Shown piece by piece: positions 45,044 to 57,000 of a stretch of DNA of 64,000 nt (position 1 is its first letter; each line of letters starts with the position of its first letter). Source of the stretch: Laguncularia racemosa. Taxonomy: Eukaryota > Streptophyta > Magnoliopsida > Myrtales > Combretaceae. Under the pieces are notes generated by a model. That model was not told where the DNA came from and did not search any database. It worked only from the letters and a program-made list of their open reading frames with translations. The DNA is taken from contig JBBMOL010000200.1 in NCBI GenBank assembly GCA_037954665.1, positions 310,001 to 374,000 of the forward strand, read 5' to 3'. A program made the translations under genes and the position numbers.

Positions 45044-48000
45044 GTAAGTGTTCCCCATCACCCCTCTTGATTTTTTCTTGTAATTAAAGTGGAGTTCACT
45101 CGTGAAGCTAGTTTATACTTAGGTCATGTCTTTAGCTTTGTGCCCATTAATATAAACCATTTGAGTTCTTGATTCCGAGGAATCTATAGGATGATATTGA
45201 TGACTTTCTAAACAGTGATACGAGAGGAGAAACCCATTTGCTTAAGTTCATGACTTTTTGTTTAACTAATAGGAAAAACCTGAGATAGCTTTCACCCTCT
45301 TTCTGAAACCATATAGATTGTGGAGCCTGCGATATAAGCTCAAGAATACATTTCTAGAATTGTTAAATAATGGTAAACAGGTTGTTAGCTTGGGATTGAA
45401 TTCAGTATGTTGTACTTGAACTTGTTGAGTTGATTTAGACAAGTGCTTTGCAGTAGGAATGTAAAGGCAGACTGCCAGGCCTTAAACAGATAATGACTTA
45501 CTCTAAATCAACAACTTTCTTTATTAAAACACAATTATGGGAGTTAAATCCTGTCAGTGAACAGATAGGACTGTAGCACCTATTAATATCAATTGATCTA
45601 GTTGTAACAAATGGAGCGACTAGGATCTCAACTAACACTTCTAAGCTAACACTAGAATGATTATGGAAGTACCTGAACTGCTGTCCAATCGGAGAAGCAA
45701 TCGCCAAGAACTGGCACTTCCCGATTAGGCCGTGCTCTCCAGAATGGAGCACCCTCAGCCATCAACTAACTTTTCTCTTTTTGTTGTTTTCTTCTTTTTT
45801 CCATAACTACCTTCTATCCCATCCACTTCTTATTCATATACCAGCCACTAAGGTCAAGTACTTACAAAAATACCCCTATAGAACGCCATCACCACACCTA
45901 TATAACACCACCACACGACCCCTTATAACATCCCTCAGAACAAACCAGCACAAGAACAAACACACGCATCACGACACTCCACAACAAATGACACACACAA
46001 CTCAGCACTCCACAACAACAAATATCACACACAACACCACACTCTACTCCTACAACTCAACTGTTGATGTCTCTCATAAACCCTCAACAAAGGATTATGA
46101 GCTCTAGGTGATGTTACAATACCCCCTTCCGAAAAAACGTCCTTGTCCCCAAGGACAAAATTAGAGAATAAAAGCATCATTTTCTCAGTATCAACCGAAG
46201 AATCATCTTCAGAAGAAGAACTGTCCCAACAAATAAGAACTTGAAGAACCTCAAGATCATCATGAATAATAAAACGGCAACCCAACACTTGGGAAGGATA
46301 ACAAACAGGAGCAAACTCATCACTGGAAATATCCGAAGGAAGATCTTGCATAAGAGGAAAGGAGCCATGAGAGCGCTTTAGGAGAGACATATGGAAAATT
46401 GGATGCAAACGGCAATGTGGAGGCAAGCACGGTTTATAAGCCACTCTACCGACACGAGCCACAATTTGAAAAGGCCTAAAAAAACGTGGTTCAAGTTTAG
46501 TAACAGATTTGGAAACCAACTTAGAATAGTGAAGATGACGAAAGTGCAAGAAAACCCAATCACCCACTTGATATTCCACATCTCGGCGATGGTGATTAGC
46601 ATTGACCGTCATTTGAAGTTGAGCCTTTTCCAAATTGGCTTGTAGTTGTGAAAGAATGTCATCACGGGGACGAAGGGCCACTCGAACGGAAGCATTAACA
46701 ACTTCATTTGGTAAATATGTAGGTAAAGATGGAGGAACACGCTCATACACAACTTCAAATGTTGTCTCAGGAGACAAATGATATGAGGTATTATAAGAGT
46801 ATTTTGCCCAAGAGATCCAAGTAGCCCAAGCATTAGGACAATTCCCAGCAAAACAATGAAGGTAGCACTCAGGTTAAGATTTTCCATTTAACTATCCATT
46901 TCTAAATGATAAGCCGTGCTAAAATGCAATTTGGTGCCTTGGAGTATAAACAATTGTTGCTAAAAATTACTTACAAAAAAAGGATCATGATCATTGACAT
47001 TAGTGTGAGGAATCCCATGAAGACAAACCACCTCTTTAATAAAAATTTGAGCCATAAACTGAGCTGTGTAAAGATGTTTAAGGAGTATAAAATGAGTGTA
47101 TTTCGAAAACCAATCAACTGCCACAAAGATTATTTCATACCCCTTAGATTTATGAAGCTCAGTGATGAAATCCATAAAAATATCCCTCCATATAGTTTGA
47201 GGAATAGGAAGTGGAGAAAGTAAACCAGTTAGAGAAATATTTTGCACTTGTCGTTGGTAAACAGCACTAGTAGCTACAAAATAAGAAACTTCTTTACGCA
47301 TACCTAACCAAAACAATGAGACAATGTTGAGAGCAAAGAAGAGGGGCAGAAATCGAGAGAGAGAGAGAGAGAGAAGGGAAGAAGGAATAGAGTTATAATT
47401 GCTTGCCTCGATTGTGACCTAATAGTCCCTTACAATAGCCAAGTACACATAAGGATATAAATTATAAATGAAAACTAATTAATGGCATCTTTATTAATAG
47501 AACTAATTGATAGCTATCCTTATTAATGCTGATTACTATCCTTGATATAATTGGAACGTGAATCTCTTTAGCCTTGTTTTGGAATGTTTTTGCATCGTAA
47601 ATATACTTGCAATCCTTGGGACATAACATTCCTTTCCCCATAGGAGGACGACTTGTCCTCAAGTCGAATATTATCTATGAGGTGCTCATCCTCTCAATCG
47701 GAGCCTTCTGGCGTGAGGTGCTGCCACTGAACTAACACTTGAGAGACCAGTTTAGAGTCCATAATAATAACTCGTTGTCCCAAAATCGCTAGTGGCTTGT
47801 GAATGGGTTGGTGATCAATAGTTGCATCTGGAAGTGGGTGCACCGTAGTGGACTGTGAAGCCTCAAACGGTTTGAGTAGAGAACAATGGAAGATTGGGTG
47901 TATACGATTGGAAGCTGGAAGGGAAAGTTGATAAGCCAATCGTCCCACGCATTCCTCCACAAGGAACGGTCCATAGTAGCAAAGCCCAAGCTTGTGGGCT

Positions 48001-51000
48001 AAGTCTTTGCGAACCGATAGCTGGCGATAAGGGTGGAGATGGAGAAGCACCATGTCGCCTAGGTTGAATGAAACATCAGTGCGATGCTTATCTGCCTGGG
48101 TTTTCATGACTGCCTAAGCTATAGACAAATTGGCACATAACTAAGACAAGATGATATTGTGTGAACGCAAGTCATGATTGACTACTTCAACGGCATTGGT
48201 GCCTGCACAATAGGCCAAGAGGGAGGGCGATTTTTTTGCCGTATGTTACCTCAAAGGGTGTCATACCCGTAGAAGCCTGGAACGTGGTGTTGTAGTGGTA
48301 CTCCGCCCAGCTAAGTATTTTGGACCACTTAGATGGTTGATCATGAACAAATGCACGAAGGAACTATTCAATGCAGCGATTGACACGCGTTGTTTGTCTA
48401 TTCGATTGCGGGTTGTAAGCAAAGGAGAAGTGTAGCTTTCTTCCTTGTAGTTTAAACGACTCTTTCTAAAACGCACTCTAAAAAATAGGGTCACGGTCAG
48501 AAATAATGGAGTGAGGTTTGCCGTGTAGCTTTCCCACTGTAGTCCAGAAGACTTAGGGCCACTTTGGTGGCAGTGTAACGTGGTGGCAGTGAAGCGAGGT
48601 GGACACCTTTGGAAAAACGATCAATGACCACTAATATCGTTGTATACCTTTCAGATGATGGTAAATGTGTGATGAAATCCATAGAGAGATCGGTCCATAA
48701 TGAGTCGGGTGGAGCAATGGGTTGAAGTAATCCATAGGGGTGATGGTTGGTTTGTTTGCACTTTTGGCAAACATCGCATGCATGGACGAACTCGGCTATG
48801 TCCTTGCGCATGTCGTCCCATTGAAAATGCACAGCGATGTGTTGTAAGGTTCGTTGTACCCTAGAATGACCACCATGTAAGCTGGAGTGATAATCTGCCA
48901 GAAGGGAGGGTACCGGCGTGGAGTCCATTGGCAAGAACAAGCGACCATGGTGGCGGAGCAGACCGAATGAGTAAGACCACTCGGGTTGGGATTCAGGTGC
49001 ATGCTAGAGGTCATCGATGATGCCCTTTGTACGCTAGTTTAGCAGCAACTCAACTCGAAGGGTGTCAAGGTCGATATTCACGGGACAAGATAATATCAAT
49101 AGTGTGCTTCCTTGGTTGACGTCATCATAAACCCTTGAAGAGGCATCTGCTGCTTCATTTTTCTTGTCTGGTTTGTACTCGATAGAGTAGTCAAAGCCAA
49201 CCAATTTTGAAATGAATTGCTGTTGTTTCGGCATCTGAATGGTTTGCTTAAGAATATGGTGCAGCGGCCTATGGTCTGTTTGGATAATGAAGTGAGCACC
49301 GAGTAGATATTGACGCCACTTCTGGACGACGGATTATATTGCGAACAACTCTTGCACATAAGTCGACTTGCTGTGCATGAGAGGGGAAAGTTTACGACTA
49401 TAGAAGGCCAGCAGGTGTTCTGACTGCATCAATACCGCACCAATTCCTATGCCACCGGCGTCAATCTCCACGACAAAGGGAATGGCAAAATCAGGAAGTG
49501 CCAACACCGGGGCATGACTCAAAGCTTCTTTGAGATAGGTGAAGGCATGCTCGGCTTGTGCGCACCACGCAAACCTGTCCTTTGTGAGGGGGTCCGTGAG
49601 GGGGGTGGCTATCGTTGCGTAGTGGCGAATGAAACAACGATAAGAGCCAGCCAACCCCAAGAAGTCGTGAACCTTTTTGGTCGTTGTGGGTATTGGCCAA
49701 CCTTGAACCGCTTCAAGCTTTGCAGGATCAGCGGAGACACCATATGCTTTGAAACAATATGTCCCAGGAATTTGACAATGGGCGTGGCAAATTTGCACTT
49801 CGAGCGTTTGACTACCAAGTGGTAGTGGCGTAAAGTGGCAAATACTTGGTGGAGATGATCAAGATGAAGGGCCAAATCCTTGCTGTAAACAAGAATATCA
49901 TCGAAGAATATAACAACGAAACGATAGAGAAATGGTCCAAATACCTCATTCATTAATGCCTGAATGGTGGATGGGGTGTTGGTGAGTCCGAAGGGCATTA
50001 CTAGGAACTCGAAGTGACCATGGTGTGTCCAGAAGGCTGTTTTGTGAATGTCCGAGGGATCCATCCGAATTTGATGATATGCGGAGCGCAAATCTAATTT
50101 GGAGAAAATGACAGCGCCATGCAATTCATCTAATAGCTCATCAACTGTTGGAATGGGGAATCGATATCGAATAGTGGCAGCATTAAGCTCCCTCTAATCG
50201 ACATAGAAGTGCCAAGAACCATCCTTCTTTTTGACCAAAAGGACTGGCAAACTAAAGGCCGAGCGACTAGGGCAGATGATTCCTTCCCGGAGGAGTTCCG
50301 TGAATAGTTATTCAATCTCATGTTTTTGATAGTGTGGATAACGGTAAGGTCGGACATTGATTGCCTCGATGTCAGCTTTGAGGGGAATGCGGTGGTCGAC
50401 ATCAGGAGTCGGTGGAAGGCTGGTTAGCTGAGCAAACAGGTTGTCGTACTCTGCAAGAATGGTTTTTACTGATAATGGAATGTCTACGTCTGCTGGAGGG
50501 TGATTGACAAAGATGCAGATAAGCACATGTAGCTTGCACTTATGCCGTCAGCTGCCATGAGCTTGAAAAGGCCTAAAGAGGAGACTAAGAGTTCTCAAAG
50601 AGGGGTTGCCTTGCAGCCGTACAGGTTGGCCATGGTGTTGGAAGTCCATGGTCATGTTCGCGTGATCCGTTAGGACTGGTCCCAAAGTTTCGAGCCATTG
50701 GACGCCAAGAACAATATCTGTGCCTTGCAATTCAAGAACAAACTGGTCTATGGAAAATAAATGTGACTGAAGTGGTACGAGCACATCGCAACATATGGTC
50801 GTGCATCGTAGGGCATCCCCATTGCCCACTAGAACTTGGAAGGGAGTGATTGGCAATTGTGCCAAGCCAAGGAACTTGGACATGCGCATAGAGATGAAGT
50901 TATGTGTGTTTCCCCTATCAACCAACACTTGAACCAACTAACCTCGCACTGTTCCTGTCATGCGCATGGATCTGGCTGAGCGTTAGCCCAGGAGAGCATT

Positions 51001-54000
51001 GAGGTTGATTTGGGATTCAGTGTTATTGGTTTCGATGGCCTCAATTTTAGTTGGCAGTGAATTGTTGCCTGGTTCGTCGAAACTCTCCAGATATAAAAGG
51101 GTCGGGCGCCCTTTACAACGATGCTTGCGTACAAATTTTTCGTCACAGTTGAAGCATAGACCTTTGTCGCATCGTACTTGCATCTCTTCTGCGGACAGAC
51201 GTTTAATGGGAAGCTTAGGAAGCGGTGGTTGTGCAGTTGCAAATGTGTAAGGTTGGTGGGATGCGTAAGATCGTGGTGAAATCGACCGATTGCATGGCTT
51301 GTTGAATTGAGCCTCATACATGCATGCTAATGTGAAGGCATCGTGCAAGTCTGCGAGGCGGTGAGCATGGACGGCCATGCGTACCCGTAACTGTAGGCCT
51401 GAAATAAACAAGCTGCATAAGTGTGTCGGTGTGAGTGCTGGCAAGATTTTTGAAGGTTGCCTGGTAATCCATGACAGAACCCGTTTGAGATAACTTGGCA
51501 AGGAGGCCAGTTACATCTCCGTATTTGGAGGGGCTAAAGTGATGACGTAGAGCATGGGTAAATGCATCCCAATTTGGCAAAAGATTTTCAGCCGCTAATC
51601 CTTGATACCAAGTGGCGGCTGGAGCATCGAGGTGCATTGCCGCAAGCAGTAAGCAATCCTTGGGGTGAGTATGATAATATTGAAAAAAATTGTTTACAAT
51701 GAAAAGCTAAACGGTCGGATCATCTGAAGAGAAACACGAAAACATGAGATGAGGAGCTCTGCTCGAGGTTGACCTTTCATCCGTTGGAGTGGATTTCGGT
51801 GGGCCACTTTCGAGAATGCCAAACGTCATAGTATTGGATGAAGTGGGCAGTTGTGATGGGTTTACTCAGAAGATAGTGGTGAGACATTGGTCATGTTGAT
51901 CCAAGAGAGTCATGAGGCTCTCAGCAGCTAGTTGATTGGATTGAGAGGTAATGAGATCTTGTCGCAATTGTTCAATAGCTGCAACAGTATCCTTGGCAAG
52001 TTGTTGCACCGCTTGTAATTGAGCCTCCTATTCTTAAGAACGTGTTGGTGGTATGGTGGAGGTGTGTGAGTCGACGAGAGCACCAATTGTTAAGAGCAAT
52101 TGTTCAATTGTTCTTGTCAATGAGAGATCTTGTCGCAATTGTTCAACAGCTGCAGCAGTATCCTTGGCGAGTTGTTGCACCGCTTGTAATTGAGCCTCCA
52201 ATTCTTGAGAACATGTTGCCGGCATGGTGGAGGTGTGTGAGTCGACAAGAGCACCAATTTTTAAGAGCAAAGAAGAGGGGGCAGAAATCGAGAGAGAGAG
52301 AGAGAGAGAAGAAGGAAAAGGGAAGAAGGAATAGAGTTATAATTGCTTGCCTCTATTGTGACCTAATGGTCCCTTAAAATAGCCAAGTACACACAAGGAT
52401 ATAAATTATAAATGGAAACTAATTGATAGCTATCTTTATTAATAGAACTAATTGATAGCTATCCTTATTAGTGCTGATTACTAACCTTGACATAATTGGA
52501 ATCTGAATCTCCTTAGCCTTGTTTTGGAATGTTTTTGCGTCGTAAATATACTTGCAATCCTTGGGACATAACAGACACCAATCGTCGATATGTCCTTACA
52601 TACCTTGCATGCCTTCCCAATGGAGAAGAATGGAATTCATGTAAAAACATAGGCACTCACTTGGAATGAGAAGGAATAACCAAACGATCATGATAATAGA
52701 GACTATTATTGTGTAGATTAAAACCGGATCCAACATCCTTTCCCTCTTGCAATAAGTGCAACTTAGTGGCCAACAATTCATCAGCTGCACCATTCAAAGA
52801 ACCTCACTTATAAGTGATGTCAAGGTCATAACCGAGCAATTTTGCCAACTAATGCTGCTCATTAGGTGTTGTAATTCACTGGAATAAAGATTGTTTTGAG
52901 GTTCTTGTGATTCATAACCACTGTAAAGTGTCGCCCTAACAAATAAGGATGCTAATGGTTAATAGCTAAGTCCAAAGCCCTCAAGTCCCTCTCCTAAGTA
53001 GATTTACCCAATGCCTTGTTAGATAATACTTTACTCCAAAAAGCTATGGGAAGCCGATTTTGCATGAGAACAGCCCCAAGACCTTTTCTAGAAGCATCAC
53101 ACTCAACCAAGAAAGGTTGAGAAAAAATCAAGCATAGCAAGGACCGGGGCATGAGTCAAGGCTTGCTGAAGATTATGGAAGGCAGTAGTAGCTTCATCTG
53201 ACCAAAAGAAGGAATTCTTTTTAAAAAACTAAGTCAAAGGCTGTGCAAGCATCCCATAATCCTTAATAAACTTTTGATAATATCCTAATAACCCAAGAAA
53301 ACCCTGCAAACCTTTCAACGACTTCAGCATTGGCCAATCTAAAACATCTTGAACTTTTGAAGGATCCATGCTAACTCCATGAAAAGATATCACATGATCC
53401 AGATATTTCAAAGAAGATTTCAAAGTGACATTTCTTCTTATTAGTGTAAAAGCAGTGTGCTCGAAGTTATTCAATAACCAAACATAAATGCTAAAGATGG
53501 TTTCTAAAGAAGAGCTATAGACCAAAATATCATCAAAGAAAACCAACATGAATTTCTGCAAATAAGATTGAAACACGTCATTAATAATTGATTGGAAGAT
53601 AGCTGAGGTATTTATCAAATCAAAAGGCATGACCAAGAACTCGTAATGCCCTTAATGTGTTCGAAATGCAGGTTTTGGAATATCATCAATAGAAACTTGG
53701 ATTTGATAATAACTCAAACGTAAATCAATCTTGAAAAATACTGAAGCCTCATGTAACTCATCCAACAATTCATTAATAATAAGAATTGGGTATTTATCAG
53801 GCATGGTAACTGCATTCAAGGGCTTGTAGTCAACACAAAAGCAGCAACACCCATCTTTCTTCTTTACCAAAATAACAGGACTTGGAAAAGGACTCAAGCT
53901 TGACCTAATAATCCTAGCTTTCAGCATATCAGAAACCAATTTCTTATTCTCATCTTTTTGAATTTGGGCATATCTATAAGGTCGAGCATCAATCGGTTCC

Positions 54001-57000
54001 ACCCCTTCTTTAAGAATAGTTTGATGATCCTGTATTCTTGAAGGTAGTAGTTCTTTGATCTCATCAAAAACATCGGAAAATTCATATAATAGAGCAACCA
54101 TTTCAACAGATTCAGTTCCCTCCTCAATAGAAAAACAAAAATATTCATTCAATTTCAACACTCCTCCAAACTCAAAATTATGCATTTTAAGGAATTGCTT
54201 AAAAGCTATACCCGACCTATGTAAAGTGAGATCCCCTCTCCATATCCAATCATGCCCATTACACGGAATCTTCATTGTCATATGTTTTCAAGCTACTTTG
54301 ATTTCTTCTAAAGGCCGTAACCAAGCAACCCCCAAAATTACAACCACTCCACCTATGTCCGTGACATAACAATCAACCAAAATCTCATACCCATCAACCA
54401 TCAATTTCACATTTCTACATACTCCACAAGAAAAAACCTTATGTCCATCTCCAAGATTGATAGAAAAAGGCTTAGTTTTCTCAAGTTTCAATGCCAACGT
54501 GTGTATTAATGTAGAAGAAAGAAAGTTGTGGTTAGCTCCACTATCAACAAGTATAGAAATATAACTTCCAAAATATTCACCTTTAAATTTCATAGTCTGT
54601 GGTCCATCAAACCCATGTAGAGCTAAGAAGGAAAGTTCCATGCCGGATTTCACTTGAGGATGACAATGGCAGCAAAGATATCCCTCATTATCCCGACATC
54701 CACATCAAGATTTTTCACTTTCTTCTTCCATGAATAATATTCATAAAGTTTTATTGGGACATTTATGTCTCAAACTAAACGGCTGATCACACCTAAAACA
54801 TAGACCTTTGCTTCGCTTATCCAAGTATTCTTGATAAGTCATTTGGCGTGGTCCCCTACTGATGTTATTCTACTGAGAAATAGAAGAACCATTATTGCGC
54901 ACATCATCGACGCTTCTATTCGTGCCTCCACCCACCAAAGCGGTAGGTTTGCCACTTCTAGTACCCCTTGTTCCATGCTAACCAACACTACCTCTATCAA
55001 TTGATTGCACACTGCTAGAAATTGGAAGAGGTCTCCAACCATTGTCAAGCGATATACTTGACTTTGGAAGATTCACTGGTGAACGAGCAAAATTGGAATA
55101 TGTCGAAGTCTAATATGGAAGTCATTGTCTAAGTCTATCTTCCTCTCCACCTTTTTGCACTACCACAACACCGCATGTGAATTCATGTTCAACACTTAAG
55201 GAAAGCTCAATGGCTTTTGAAAGAGTGATCGGTCGAAATGTACAAACCCGCACTCTAATCTCTTCCTTCAATCTACCCAAATGATATCTAAGAAGTTGCA
55301 TCTCCAACAACTTAGGTACATGAGCAGTCAAAGTTTCGAAATCCTCCACATAATTTGCAACAAAAGCTTTGTGACAAATAGTGGACAAACTCCCAAATGG
55401 ATTGCTAGAGATTAAGCCGCCATATCGAATGAGAAGCTCCAATTTCATACTCTCCCAATCGAGTTGTGGATACTTTTATTGAATCATCCTGTACCAATAG
55501 ATCATACATCCATGCAAGCAAGTAGAAGTGAGAGCTACCTTTTTTCCTACCAAACGCATTGAACTTCGAAATACTATTCCACCACGGTAATCCAGTGGAT
55601 TAGTGTGCTACTGTCAATCATCGTCAACACCACTATTCTTACATCCGTCCGAGCGTGCTCGTCGATGTCTTCCTCCAATATTTCCACTCGTTCCACTCTA
55701 TTTGCCTGAGAGTGTTGATCGAAAGTTGGTCGAAACCCTAATCCGACCAAACTAGAGGCCTTCTCCTTGGCTCGTGCCTCCTTTTGTTAATCCATCTGTG
55801 AGTCATGGATCATTGTTTCCATATTAGAAATTCGTTTTTCTATCCCTTGGAAATTCGTATTTGTATTTCTCTCCACAGTTTCAATCTGATGGTGAAACTC
55901 CGATATACTCCCTCGCGTTTCCTCATTGATTTTGTGTACGTTTTTCCCAATGGCTTCAACTTGCAACTCTATCCTAGTCATCCTCTCAATAGTTTCCCAC
56001 AAACAGCACCAATTGTAACAAATGGAACGACTAGGATCTCAACTAACACTTTTAAGCTAACACTAGAATGATTATGGAAGTACCTAAACTGCTGTTCAAT
56101 CGGAGAAGCAATTACCAAGAACTGGCACTTCCCGACTAGGCTGTGCTCTCCGGAATGGAAGCACCCTCAGCCATCAACTAACTTCTCTCTTTCTGTTATT
56201 TTCTTATTTTTTTCCATATCTTCTATCCCATCCACTTCTTATTTATATACCAGCCAGCCACTAAGGTCAAGTAATTACAAAAATACCCCTATAGAACACC
56301 ACCACCACACCTATATAACACCACCACACACCCCCCTTATGACATCCCTCAGAACAGACCAGCACAAGAACAAATACACATGCATCACAGCATGCCAAAA
56401 CAACAAATGACACACACAACTCAGCACTCCACAACAACAAATATCACACACAACACAACACACTCTACTCCTACAACACAACTATTGATGTCTCTCATAA
56501 ACCCTCAACAAAGGTTTATGAGCTCTAGGAGATGCTACACTATTCATTTACTCTATGGGTTTGTTGCAACTGAACTTTGCTGGTAAATAATTATCCAAAA
56601 AAACTTTGCTGGTAAAGACCGGGAGAAGTTTCTTTAAGCAATATGTGTGTATACATTATTTGTCCATTAAGTCTTCAATATCTTTTTGTAGAATCATGTT
56701 TGAGAATTTGAAGCGGCACAAGGATGAAGATGTTCTAAAAGGTCAAGCAGTAAAGAATCAGAAGGTATGTTGTTTCAGCAAATTTTTTTTGGTCAACAAA
56801 GATGGGGATATAGAAAAGATTGAATACCTTAGCTGGACATTTTCTTATGCATTAGGAAGGACATGGACAAGAAGCCAAGGATTGTTGTAACAGAACACAT
56901 AGTATTCAAGTCCTTTGTCATTTACTAAGTACTAACATACCATCATTTACTACACTGCTTTTCTGCTATAATTCTTAGGTTTTAATTTTCTTACTTATTT

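Larger units (their letters stand above)
47325..52573 (-). mobile_element. Gypsy-H: Ty3/Gypsy element inserted in Gypsy-G
   Basis: Two LTRs (47325-47628 and 52259-52573) enclose gag, protease, RT, RNase H, integrase and a chromodomain on the minus strand, 5.2 kb in all. The flanks GACAA (47320-47324) and GACAC (52574-52578) match at four of five bases. It interrupts the Gypsy-G integrase. Coding is broken by several stops and frameshifts. Confidence 0.9.
45603..56539 (-). mobile_element. Gypsy-G: Ty3/Gypsy element, minus strand, split by Gypsy-H
   Basis: LTRs at 45603-46118 and 56014-56539 bound an internal region of about 4.6 kb once Gypsy-H (5.2 kb) is removed. The flanks CTAGT (45598-45602) and CTATT (56540-56544) match at four of five bases, fitting an aged TSD. 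The coding order on the minus strand is gag, protease, RT, RNase H, integrase and a chromodomain-like tail, typical of the chromovirus branch. Many stops and frameshifts make it inactive. Confidence 0.9.
45044..56691 (+). other. AATF-like intron 2, 11.6 kb with nested Gypsy elements
   Basis: Donor GTAAGT at 45044 and acceptor TTTTTGTAG at 56683-56691. Host sequence remains at 45044-45602 and 56540-56691. The rest is Gypsy-G with Gypsy-H inside it, both antisense to AATF. The flanking exons join in phase. Confidence 0.9.

Noticed and set aside
45781..46107. 108-residue Thr/His/Pro-rich frame
   Set aside because: It lies wholly inside the Gypsy-G LTR and runs opposite to the element; the composition comes from a C/A-rich repeat.
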